Positions 34,888 through 47,000 of a stretch of DNA of 64,000 bases are shown piece by piece. Within the stretch, counting starts at the first letter, position 1; each line of letters opens with the position of its first letter. Source of the DNA: Symsagittifera roscoffensis (Eukaryota > Xenacoelomorpha > Acoela > Convolutidae); the NCBI RefSeq assembly GCF_963678635.1, contig NC_087062.1, positions 80,293,200 through 80,357,199 of the forward strand. The letters are read 5' to 3'. Position numbers and translations under genes: made by a program. The notes beneath the pieces were generated by a model that made no database searches, was not told where the DNA came from, and saw only the letters and a list, made by a program, of their open reading frames with translations.

Positions 34888-35212
34888 GAAAAAATCACCG
34901 TAACATGCACGAACGACTGCGTGCTCAGGAACGACATTCAAGAAAAGATAATGTAAACCCTAAAAGTCAATGGAAACCCTAACTACTCACCAGTTTTTGG
35001 ATATAACAGCCAAGTTTGAAGGTGTGAAAGCTTGCTAAGTCCTGACTTCCCAACGTAAAATGTCATTTCATTTACTTCGAGGACAAAACGCAAGTCTGGA
35101 AAAATAGAAGTACACATAGAAAAAAAATCAACCCAAAAACCAAAATTTTGTTATTTTAATTGAAACATTGCCAGAAGGTGATGCGGAGATCAAAGCAACT
35201 GTTGTTTGTATA
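34888..35212 (-). repeat. Right arm of the large imperfect inverted repeat
   Basis: Reverse complement of the left arm with mismatches and indels. It holds a possible minus-strand exon: acceptor TTTTTCCAG, LRFVLEVNEMTFYVGK, donor CTG|GTGAGT at about 34,990. It also holds a plus-strand alternative, LPEGDAEIKATVV (left arm LPKFDAEMKTTAV). I do not recognise the protein in either reading. Confidence 0.75.
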
Positions 35213-36249
35213 GGGTCAAAAACGGTGACCAACACTTGCATTGAGGTTAACGACAGCAGAGGAAGTACAAATGATAGAGTCCCACCAGCAGGAAAAAAAC
35301 AAGTACGAGCACTAAATAAACTCATAAAGTCTAAACGGTTACACGAACTGAAAATTCTGTAAACAGAAGATATGAAAAGATGATACGAAAGCGCCGTGCT
35401 ACTCTGCCCTAACTGAATTTTTTGATATACTAGTCAAACTATCGTTTGTAGTTTCTTTCCTTTTAATTCTGGTCGGGAATTCGTTGAGTTTTTCCCCACT
35501 TTTTACACTTTGGTTCGGAACCTCAAATAAGTCAAACTGTGTCGGAAACAACAAAAAATGTTTACTGGTTTCTTATTTTTAGTCAAAAAATGTCAGATTG
35601 AATTCAGACTGCCAGTCCTATTTGTCCTACTTGTGATAACGCGAGCGCCATGGGTTGATTGTGGTAACGCGACGTTTAAGCCTGTAAAGGGGTTTATGGA
35701 CTGGTTAAGCGTGTAACTTTTGTGTGCTCTGGGATAACGAGTAAACACTAAAATTAAATCTGAGTTTTTAATTTGGTATTAATGTTTACCCAATTTTCTG
35801 TTTTGATTTTTTTGTAGTTTTTTAGATAAAAATCAGAAACCTTTGGGCCTCTACAGCGATGAAGTGCGATCAAAAACCCGGCAAACCAAAAAGCTTCTTT
35901 TTTGTGTCCAAAAACAGCAAAGTTAGCGATACTGTTTCCATACAAGAACAGCGTACAAACATAAAACGTAGAGGAGACAAATCTCAGGCCAACTGAGATA
36001 GTTCGTGCTTTTTTGACCATATTTTTCAAGTTTTTTTTCTTATCATAGATCCACAGAGACATAAAAAGCAGTATATAATAATTACCATTGAGAAAATTCG
36101 TTTGCTAAATATTAAATTACTACCGAAATTATAGACGAACTTCAAGTTAGCCTAACTGAAATATATTACTTGCCTAGAATTGCTTTCGCCAAACCAGAAT
36201 TTTCATTTTTTTTAAACTTAATGAGTATCAACCTCTGCTTGGAAATTCT
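35213..36249. other. Gene-free stretch
   Basis: A 102-codon minus-strand frame (35,754-36,062) has two hydrophobic stretches but no family resemblance, splice context or upstream support. Nothing else seen. Confidence 0.4.
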
Positions 36250-38480
36250 CGTAAGCGTAAGGGAGGAGGCGTTTTTAATATAAGATGTGGAATTAATCAG
36301 ACACTGCTGATACTACAAAACGTTTAGGATGATATTATAATAGCACCATCTACACATCAGTTACTTTGGGGTGACTTTAGTTTTAATAGTTTAAGAAAAA
36401 GCAAAATACTCTCTGAACTAATAAGCATACTAAACGGAAATAATCTTTACCTAAAAAATGAAAAACAAGCAACCAGAGAACCTAAGACCAGTGAAACGTG
36501 TAAAAATATGATTTTTCCAATGTAAAAAAAGGTAACCATCTTCGAAACATATGTAGCTGACCATTATTGTGTAATTTTAAACGCATCATCACAAGTATGC
36601 AAAAATGAACATTTTATTTCTAAAATCTCAACGTGGTACGAATTTAAATCGAAATTTTTTCTGCACTAACTAAAGGAATCTTTAAATAAAAATTTGTTCG
36701 ATGTTGAAACAGAAATTAACCAAATGGATTCCGATGAGCTTTTTAATTGTTGAACGAAAAGCTACGAATTAACAATAAATCATTTTTATCAGAAAAATCA
36801 TCAATTGGAAAACTTCAAAGATTTCGATAGATAGTGAAGTGAAACAAGCAGCTTCGAAAAAAAGCGGAGTTCTTAGAAAAAAAACTAGAACCACAGAGGT
36901 CAGAAGTAAAAATTGAGTCTCATACCAAATTGGTTCAAATATGCTGAGTTAGAAAAAAAACAAGTTAGAAACCGAACCGAACGACAACAGCAGAGTTTTT
37001 TCGTCTGTATACCGGTCTTACATGTGCTACCAAAAACAATGTTATGGTAGAAAAATACATAAAAAACAATGAATTATACAGTTTTTTTGCAAATACTGGA
37101 GAGAAATAGCGAGGAAACCTAATACTTTAAAAAAAATAGGAGTCAGAAAGGAAATAAATTTAATGTTTTTAGCAAACATAATGCAAAGTGAAAAACAATC
37201 GAATCGCTACAAACCATGTTAAGATTAGATACAAATGGAATTTGATCATTGTTACTCGAAAAAGATTTGGCCATTTTTGCTCCCAGTTGTGACAAAATTT
37301 TTCTAGAAAAGTATTTGAATAGACAAATTTTTCCAGAGAGTTTCAAAACTGCTAAAGTTAAACCTCTCTTCAAAGACAATGAACTAAAACAATCAAAATT
37401 TGGCCAACTGTTCTTTTTACCAGTTTAGGGTAAATTTTTTGAGCGGGTCAATTATAACAGATTGAACCAAAATCTCACTAAGTATCAATAATTACAAATT
37501 TAGATTCAAATCAAAAAGAAGTACAATTGATGCTTTGATCAGAATAAGAGAAATATGTCAAGATTGGAACTCTGAGACCACTAGGACATAGATTGATTTT
37601 ATATGCAGAAGACACTGTCATAACAACGACAGCTAGAAACAGTGTGTTAACCGGTAGACAACAAGAAGCGTTGGACAAAACAGCAAGTTGTTTAAAAAAG
37701 CAAGCTGACCTTAAATGAAAACAAAAAAAAGGAACAGTGATACTATCGGAGAAGTGCAGCGGAAAATTAGATGTATAAATGAATGGAATAAATATTGGAA
37801 AGGAAAAAATGTCCCGTTACTTAGCTGTTCATATTGACTCTAAATTCTCCTTTTTAACTCATTTCTTTTTTAATTACTCATTGCTTTCCTTTTTTTTTTC
37901 AATTCACAGAATTTGTCCAGAATTTGTGGTACGTATTACAGGTTGAGAAAAAATTTCAGTGAAGATCAACTACTGAAAGTATATAACGCTTATTTGAAAC
38001 GCATTTTACAGTACGTCAGTACGGGGTTTTGGCTTATGCGTCAACAAACACTTAGACACAATTGAAACAATTGAACTTAAAATCAAACCATTTCTGAAAG
38101 TTATACGTTTCAAAAGAAAAATGAAAGATAGAAGAAATAGGGCAAAAACCAAAAATAAGGAATTACATATCTATGAATCATTAAAGTTACTATTTTAGTT
38201 TGAAAAAAGAGTTAATTCTCGGTTAAAGGTCCCCAGTGGGCTAGCGTCGCCGCTTCTTGGCCATAATCGGCTCTACGTTTTTTATAGAGTCCTGCCCTCT
38301 GTTGTCAAGCTCGCAACACGTTGGCGCAACTGGAGCTGTCACTATTATTGGCTGAATTGTCCCTGGATTAATTTTTGCATACTTTTGTCTGTACTTTTGT
38401 CTAATTTTTTATTCAAGTTATCTGTACAGATATTTTTTACCAGGAAAACTTTTTATTCATTTACAAGATTTGATTTAACT
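36250..38480 (+). mobile_element. Decayed non-LTR retrotransposon (jockey/CR1-like)
   Basis: The endonuclease end is seen as GGGVFNIRCG, then WGDFSFNSLRKSK and VADHYCVIL (36,250-36,600). Reverse transcriptase is seen as FPESFKTAKVKPLFKDN then LFFLPV-stop-GKFFERVNYNRL (37,325-37,470), the FPxxxKxAxVxPLFKK motif of jockey-superfamily elements. The C-terminal part shows LAVHIDSKFSF (about 37,820) and YNAYLKRILQY (about 37,985). Many stops and frameshifts. 3' end and target duplication not determined. Confidence 0.75.
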
Positions 38481-40520
38481 CAAAAATAATATCACATGAA
38501 TACGGATCTATTTCATCTTTAAAATGAGATTTTATAAAAGCAGAATTGAAATGCTTAAAACACCTTACGTTCAAAACAATGTTTCAAACGTTTGGTTTTT
38601 AGGCAGTTTCAATACTGTTTTTGAATGCATACCTTTTGCAAACAAAAAACTTTTACATACTTAAAAACCTATGGCATCTTAAGTATCAAAATTGATGTCA
38701 AGCTATCTATTCAATCTGAATACTTCAATTTACAAAACATTAAAACAGATTTTTCTTGTATCCGAATCGAAAACTTTCATTATGCCAGGCATGCTCCTTA
38801 CATCTACGCTGAACATGCATCGTAAAACGCAGACGTACAATTGATCATGCACTAAGCTATTCATTACTTCGATATTCTACTAAGAAAGTAATTCACCTGG
38901 AAGAACGTCTAGGTTCCGAGTTGAAAAAGGCTGCTAATTCAAAAAGTAAAAAATTGTTTCCAATTCAATTTTGATTATTTGAAACCTCAGGAATCAGGTC
39001 TTTCAGTTGTTGCTTTTACTTTTCGTCGAAAGGTCTTAGTTCAATAAACATTCCATTCACTGTACAATTTACTACATTTACAACCAAATGAAATCTCATT
39101 GCGAGAACGCCGTGGAACTTTTCAGCCCGTTTTTAAGCGCCTCTGATCCTGTTATGACTGTTGTTGGTTTTCAATATCGATAGTTATTTAAAACAATCAC
39201 TAGACATGTTTTGATGAAAACAAAAAATTAAGAAAAAGAAGGTGAAAAAATTTAGCAGTATACCTACGCTTGACAGCAAAAAGTTTTTTTGAAGTTTTTA
39301 TTAGACAAAAATTAGTTTAAGCAGTTGATAATTTCTTACAACTGTTCAAAAACTCATGGTTCAAGATTTGTAACTGATATTTGGTGCAGCTCTGAATCCA
39401 GGTTAGAAAATCAGGGTAGCATTTTAGAACAAAGTTGAAACACTTTCAAAGTTATCCTTTATCGAAATTTACTGATTACCTTTTGAATGTACAGGTATCT
39501 GCCTAGCTGAAACTCTCTTACTAAAAGTTGGACGAATTGTCTAAGCGACTAGATAAACAGATGCGCATCTATAATGACTATATTGTTGTTTTTTTTGATA
39601 AAGACCCACTAAAATTGATGTTTCTTATACAGAGGCAAAGCGAAGATTTGCTCTACTTGCGTCTTCACATATCATTAGCATTGCAAGCTAGCAGTTAGAA
39701 AATGAAATGAAAGCATCTCAAAGAAAAAACGAAAGGAACTTTGCTATTTTTGGTGTAACTTGGCGACCTGCAACTTCACTTCAAGGCAAAAATAGAAAGC
39801 TCAAAGCAAAATTCAAGGCAATCTTGTAATCAATCGAAAGCATACCTTATGACAAAATCCGGTTGTGGAATTTTAAAAAGCATATCCATTTCGTGTCTGT
39901 ACAACTGGGAACAGGCAACAACCTATAGTGCAACCGGGCTGATATGTTATGCGTGCTTTCTTGAGCAAAAAGTCTTTAGAAACATCTTCATGATGCATTA
40001 TTGGAATTACTATCTCTGAACTTAGCCAATCGAAGATTGGAAAAAGAGTAATGAACGCACGAAAACATAAAAAAATGCTGTTGAACAAAATCTGAACTTT
40101 CTAATTTCAAAGAAAAAAAAAGATGCCCTTTAAACACAAGAATTTCTAGAACGATATATGATTGGGGCTTTTTTGAAAACCTTAACCCAACTTGAGACAA
40201 CAGGTAAAGTTATTTTTTCGCTAGAAATCTTAATATTCAATTCCACTTCGAAATAGAAATCGCTCACATTTTTGCGCGCCATTTCCACGTTCATATTTGG
40301 AGAGTGGTATTTACGTCACTTTCAGCAGATGAATTTCAATTGAACTCAAAAAGTGCATATAAACCTAAGTGCTTCCATAAATGCATCAAATGCACCTATG
40401 TAGTTATTAGAGCGTTTCAAGACTTTTTCCTGAAAAAAAGACCTAAATCAGAGTCTTCACTACGTTCATTACTCTTAAAAAAGACTACGAAAATAATCTG
40501 TTTCAATTCGATAAAAACAA
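38481..40520. other. Gene-free stretch downstream of TMTC3
   Basis: No coding sequence. Near 40,265-40,460 it shares phrases such as GAACTCAAAAAGTGCA and AAACCTA with 43,275-43,510. Confidence 0.45.
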
Positions 40521-40526
40521 TTTATT
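40521..40526 (-). promoter_or_regulatory. Candidate poly(A) signal of TMTC3
   Basis: AATAAA on the minus strand about 350 nt past the stop codon. Supported only by position. Confidence 0.3.
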
Positions 40527-40871
40527 CAATATATGCGAAACCGTTTCTTAAGGAGTTTATACAAAATTATTCAGATTGCACCATTCGATTGGCATTTAAT
40601 CACAAAATATACATAACCATTTCTAAAGGTAATTACTGTACATCGAAAACTTTTTGACTGGCAGATGAATAATGACAGATTATTCTATTGAGAGCAGAAT
40701 TATTTGATATAAAAAATGAAACAATCATTTCATTTCGCTGATGTCACACGACTTAACTGCTGCATTGAAAGTGAATCCTACGAGTCTATCTTCCAATCGC
40801 TCTATTTCTAAGTTTGCTTTTAATGCTAAGTTTAGAATCGTTTGAGGGTTTCTTCCCAATTTTCTTTGCTG

Positions 40872-41084
40872 TTAGCTTGTATCCGACACTGGTTTGATCT
40901 GAGATAGGATCCACTGGTAGTGCTTGTTCATGTCGTGGGTAGGAGGAGCCAATGGGAGGTACTTCTCGAAACAATCCAGCACCTCCCTCGGCACTAGAGG
41001 CTGGTGTAAGTTGAATTTGTTCACACATAGATGGTGCGCAGAGACCAGATGGGAGGGATTTAGTTGCAGTGCCTTCTCAAACGC
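40872..41084 (-). CDS. TMTC3: TMTC3 last exon
   Basis: Acceptor GTATTCAG, 70 codons and TAA. AFEKALQLNPSHLVSAHHLC, then CFEKYLPLAPPTH and WILSQIKPV close to the usual TMTC3 C-terminus. Confidence 0.93.
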   Translation of the reverse strand, partial: AFEKALQLNPSHLVSAHHLCVNKFNLHQPLVPREVLDCFEKYLPLAPPTHDMNKHYQWILSQIKPVSDTS

Positions 41085-44000
41085 CTGAATACAACAGAAT
41101 TCTGATAGAACCGTTTTATTTAACTGTGGCTCAAAGGAACATTACCTACACATTACAATACCTGAAGCAACGGAAAATGAATTAGTGTTCAGTTTAGGTA
41201 TACATTCTGACTTTTTCTCTTCTTATGACACAATTAGCAGTTGTTTCTGCATGTTTGCTACAAACTGAATTAAGGATTTCAAGTCTAAAGCGGGGTTGTT
41301 TGATGCATACCTGATTGGCCTCTTGTCTGTTACCAAGTTTAGTCAATACGTCGCCCTTCAGCGCCCATGCCTTCACGTAGTCTGAGTTCAGCTAAAACAG
41401 TTTAATTCAAATGTCTTTACAATATTCAGCACATTGACAGGGTTCATACTCGATCAATTATATCGCTTTAAATTCAAATATAGACATGAGTTATTTGGTT
41501 AGTTGAACTAAAAAGAAAAAAAACGCAACTATTTTCATTTTCAATCAAATCAAATCACGCAAAAACAAACGAATGTTAACGCATAAATAAATACGCAAAG
41601 ATGGGAGAAATGGTCATTATTTTACTAATGAGGCTATCGCAGCTATCCAAATTAGAGAAAAAGGGTGGAGTCACGAGCAGTCTTCAAATTATGCATCACA
41701 TTCTCTGAACTTAACCTCCGTTCGCTATGGGCTTACTGGTTACGAACCAAAAAGTAAACATGTCATAAAGTGGATACATCGTAAGCCAATCTGAATAGGG
41801 AAATCTGAAGTGTCAAACTTTTGACCTCACTCCGGGATATCTTAACCTATTTCTTTGTCATCAGGTTCGCTTGTTCTCATGTAATATTATTGTATTTAAC
41901 GAAAATTACCTGTAATGCATGCTCAACATAGTGAAGTGCGTCTGTGTGTTCGCCAAGTTCAGTCAACACCAATGCCAAGTTGAACACGCCCGCCTGGTCT
42001 CCAGGACTCAGCTGCAAAAATCAAACGGTTCATTTTATATAAAGCACTTAACGAAACCTGAAAACTAAGTCAGTTTACTGGACATATTTTTTCAGAGTCA
42101 GGTAAAAGCACATTATATTGAAGTAGAAATGTTTCCTTCTTTTTCTTCCAGTTTTACATTCACTCTTAAGGATGCAGTACATGGGCATACACCTCACCTC
42201 ACTAACCATTATAATACATTTTAAGCTTAATAATTTATATTCAGTTACTTCTGAATATTTATCCGAATATCTGCAGCAATCAGCAGTAACCAGACAATGA
42301 GTTTAGAAGTGTTCTTGTATCAGTAGCAGCTGAACTAATCGTACCTCTGTGGCCCTCTTGTACCACTTGACAGCCTGTATCTTGTCGTGGCGCTGCTCTA
42401 TGTAGAATGTGGCTAGCTTGGTAGCCACTTTAGGGTCACTCCCTTCCCCCTCCGTCCACAGCTGTTCCAGTCTGAACACCAATCAAAGCACGATACACAA
42501 CAGAAGCAATCACAACATCAATGCAACCAGAAAGTTAAAAGTTAATTATAAAAATATTTCATAAACAATAGTATTGCTGGAAATTAGAATTGGTTATAGG
42601 GTCTATAATCTTTTCATTTACATCATGAGGTAGCTGCTATCATTTTCGTTGACAACCCGATTCTGAATACGATATGAAGAGATTAATGATGCTGTTTTTA
42701 TTCGTGACTCGTTTGCAAACTCTTGAAATACCGTTACCAGCTAACTTAACTCATGCTACCTGCCTATTCAGCTGAGGCTGACTTACAGATGAACAGCCCG
42801 ATTATGATTGGCGTCTTTCTGGACAGTTTCCGGTTGCGGCAAATCTACAAGCAGTGCTGCCAGGTTGAACTTGGCCCTCATATGGGTGGGGTCCAGATTC
42901 ACTGCCCTGGAAAAGAGAGGAAACGCATCTGCAAGCTGACCCTCCAACAAATACGTCACTCCAAGCTGAAAATTACGTCACGTATGTTAGATTTAATCAC
43001 AATTCTCCAGGAGAAGTAAATCAAAAACAAAACATAGCCAATTGAAGGTAAGAAAAGTGTAAAAGGGAAACCGAAAAAGTATTGAAACTTCTGATTAATT
43101 TTAAATTTTGCATGAAACAAATATATCAGGTGAAAGCTCTTTTAATTACAAGAATTATTTATAATTCACACTTTTTTTAAAAAAAATAGCCTAATTCAAG
43201 AAAACTGGATCAAGGAGCAAATTTTTTGAACCGCTGGGAAATCTTAAAAGTTAATTCCACATTCGAAACTGAAAATTGATCACGTTTTTTTGCGCAACTT
43301 TCTCTTTCGTAATCGGACAGCGCATTTCGCCTACCTTTTAGCAAATGCACTTGAATTGAACTCAAAAAGTGCACATAAACCTATGTGCATTGATAGTTAC
43401 ATTTTAACGTACGAATGGAACTTCTGTAGGTTCGAGAGCATCTTAAGATTTAAAGCTTTTTCCCAAAAACAATGCAAAAAAATCATCAAGACCTAACCTA
43501 CATAACTGAAAATCAATTAGTTCTTTTACACTTAAAAAAACCTCATTTGTTACATTTTTGAAAACAAACGTTCCCGTTTTTCTTTTTACAGTACAGGGCA
43601 ATGAAAAAAGTTCATTGAGACGATTTCATAGCTAAAGTAATGAGTAAATTGCGAGCGAATTAAATTGAGAGTTCATCTAAAAATGATTTGCATCGTGCCA
43701 TTTTTAAATTTCGTGTCATTGTTCTCGAAACTGAGACAAATACTCATGATTTTTTTGGACACCAATATTGACCTCCAGTGAGATTTCCTTGAGGTAACTA
43801 AAATTGGGCGGAAAAAACACCAACTAATCTACGAAACCTTGTCGGAACAAAAACTAAAATTGAACTTACTGCTGAGACAAAAACTTCAATTTGGCAACAA
43901 AATTCTAAAACTAATCCAGCAAAAAACGGAACATTTATGGTTGGGGTAGTTCTTTATATTCAGTTTTATATTTTTAACAGTGTTTTTTTGGGGGTAAATT

Positions 44001-47000
44001 TTTTATGCCATCTAAAACATATTGTTGACTAGAGCTCAAAAAATTGTATGGTGATCATTTTACGTGTAGTTATGGGAGTTTGAAAACTAATGATTTAGCT
44101 AACTTGGGACGATTAACGCGCGATATATTGCGTTCTTATAACACGCGTAAGCCAAGGATTAATGCGTTCCAAATTGAATTGAGGCACGTCATGAGCTCGA
44201 AAAAATATGCAAGCGTGACTTCTTCCTTAAAAACATAAAAAACATGACCAAAAGTAATAAAAGTCACTTCGTTCACTACACTTGCACCTGAAGATTAAAT
44301 TCAGGTTGAAATTATATGAAGAGCACTTGGAAATTGAACATTTAGAGCGAGCTTCAAATGACCATCTAACAGAATGAACATAGCCAACACACAGTTGGAA
44401 AAGAGTCATGAACGCAAAAAAAAACAGAAAGAACAACTGATTATTTTATTGAAACATTCATTACGTTCATGAGTCTTAAATAACTTTGACTTCCGAAAGC
44501 ACTTTGAATTTTAAAAAAAGTTTATGATAGGCACCTTTTTATTCAAATTATCCCATTTAGACAAAACTGAATCAAAGATAATTTTTTATTCCGCTGTGAA
44601 TTCAGAAAATTTCAGTTCATTTAGAAAACTAGAAGTCACTCACATTTTTTCGTGGCTTTTAAAATTTTGTTGTTCGATACTGAAGGAAAAGATTAAAAAC
44701 ACATACTGAAAAAAATAGTCAGATCTGAGTATCACGTTCTCGCATCTGCTCCACGGCTGCTTCTAATTTTACTAACACTAGCCACCAATAAAGAAGCTAC
44801 AGCTTCTATCAAATTGCCAATTCTACGCAGCAAAAATTCGACCGGAAAAACAAAAGTACTTCAATGTTCCGAATTTGAATCTTCGACCTGTTGATTAGGA
44901 GTCTAACGTCCTTGCCTTTGCGCCACGGCAACTTGCAAGTAAACTAGTGTCCATCCTTGGATCCACCTGTTTTAATTTTGGACTTTACACAAAACACTCT
45001 GACATCTCTGCTTAAGTAGGGGATTAGCCGCTTATTTTGTCATACCCTGAGGTATGTTCAATGTTATTATCGAATCCGAACGGATTGGTGAAATAATAAT
45101 GATTATGTATGAGAGCATAAATAAGACAACTGGTTCGTAAACTCTTGATTCATGTTCTAACGGTATAATCTAAACTCTTCATTAGAACCACATTCAAGGT
45201 CAATTGACCAGCTCAACACAGTGAGCTTAACGATATAATATGTGTATATAGTACTTTGCCAATCCGGCCGGATGAAATTTAAAGGAGAAAACTACTACTC
45301 ACTTTTTCAAATTAAGTTTTTATCTCAGATTTGGCTAAGTAGTTTTCAAAAAATTGAAAAAAAATTCCAAAAACGATCAAAAATTTGACTTTTCCAAAAT
45401 CCATTAACTTTTCTCTACTTAAGCAAGGGAAAAACCTCTTATGCAGGGAATGATTCCACAACCTGATTTTTAGTTTGAACCCTTGATATCAGATTAAGCT
45501 AGTAGTTTTCAATAATAAAGACGAAAGTTCTAGAAGAAAATGGTGAAAATTTCGAAAAACGGATTTGTCCAAAGTTGATTGCGTAGGATAAAACAGATTG
45601 CGCAGGGAAATCGAAGCGCTATGCTAGTTTGAATGAACTATCAACCTCAGAATCAGTAGGTTAAATTTTGAAAAAAAAGTAAATTTCCAAACAGCGGTCG
45701 AAAGTTCAAATATTGCCTATTTCCTAGAGCCATATATTTTTTCAAAACTCGGGGCGTAGCCGTTTGCGCAGATAAAATTCATTGAATAACTGTTTTTTTC
45801 CTCGGTTAAACTTCGTCTCCAATTTTGCTGAGTAATTTTGGAGAAAAGTCAAACGTTTTTAAAAAATAGCCAAAATGTAAAAAAAGGGCTTGTTTTCTAC
45901 CGAATTAAGAGAAGAGCCGCTTAAGAAGGGGGATCTCCATATTTTGTACTTTTGATTGCAACCTTAATCTCTGATTTGTGCATTTAATATATGAGAAAAT
46001 TCAAAATAAATTGGTCAAAATTGCGTCTACTGAAAATTTTGAAGGCCGTAGAACATGGGGTAAATCGAAAAGAGACCAGCGAAAAATGCAGGCACATAGA
46101 AGAGCACCCGGGTTTTTCCTTGAGTAACTTTTTGGGAAAAATCTTGCACTAGTTTTTGAGAAAAACTGAAACTTCAGCGAAAAGTGTAAAAAATTTCCAA
46201 AGCTTCGCAAAAAAACCCATTTTTTTTCATAAAACCTGATTTTTTTTCAAACAGGACCTAAGACTGGTCAAAAATATAGCAGCAACATATGCTTTAAAAT
46301 CGTTTATGTTTAAATAGGATTAAATTGAAATATATCAAAAATGCCACCAAATGAGCACTTTTATTTGCGACTCAATTTAAAAAAAATTCTTCGTAAATTA
46401 CTACGCTTCTCTTGTGTAAATAAAGGAAATGAAATTGAAAAGAAATCATTATTTAAACAGCAAAAATTTCTTGAAAAAAAAACAAAGAATAATCCCGACC
46501 TATATAAGTGAAAATCACTTCGTTCTTTTACATTTAAATTCATCGTAAATGTCGATTTTAAAACAAGACGTTCAGAAAAACTTTAATTAATTTTTGAGCA
46601 GCACGACCATATTTAACAAATTCAAAGCTTAATAGTTGGGATGAAGGGTAGCCAACAGATTTTTATGTCAAAACTTAACTTAAGCTCGGCTACTCTGGCT
46701 ACTTACATTATACCAAATGTCTGCACTTTTCTCATCGAACTGACGGGCCTTCAAGAACATCTCGCGAGCTTCCAGAGTCCTGATAATGAATTACAGATTA
46801 AAATATGGAACAACTTACACATTAGCAGAACAAAGCACACAACAGCGATAACATTCAAGTTATATTTGAGCATTTAAAACAAGTAGATCGGAAATCCTTT
46901 GCCAATGAAATTTTCTACACTTATGTTTTCTAAGAATCAAAAATCGGAAACAGGCGCGGACTTTGATTTTCACTAGTGGTTGAGAATTCAAGAACGGAGA

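Noticed and set aside
35754-36062. 102-codon minus-strand frame with hydrophobic segments
   Set aside because: No recognisable family, splice sites or partner exons; AT-rich DNA gives such frames by chance.
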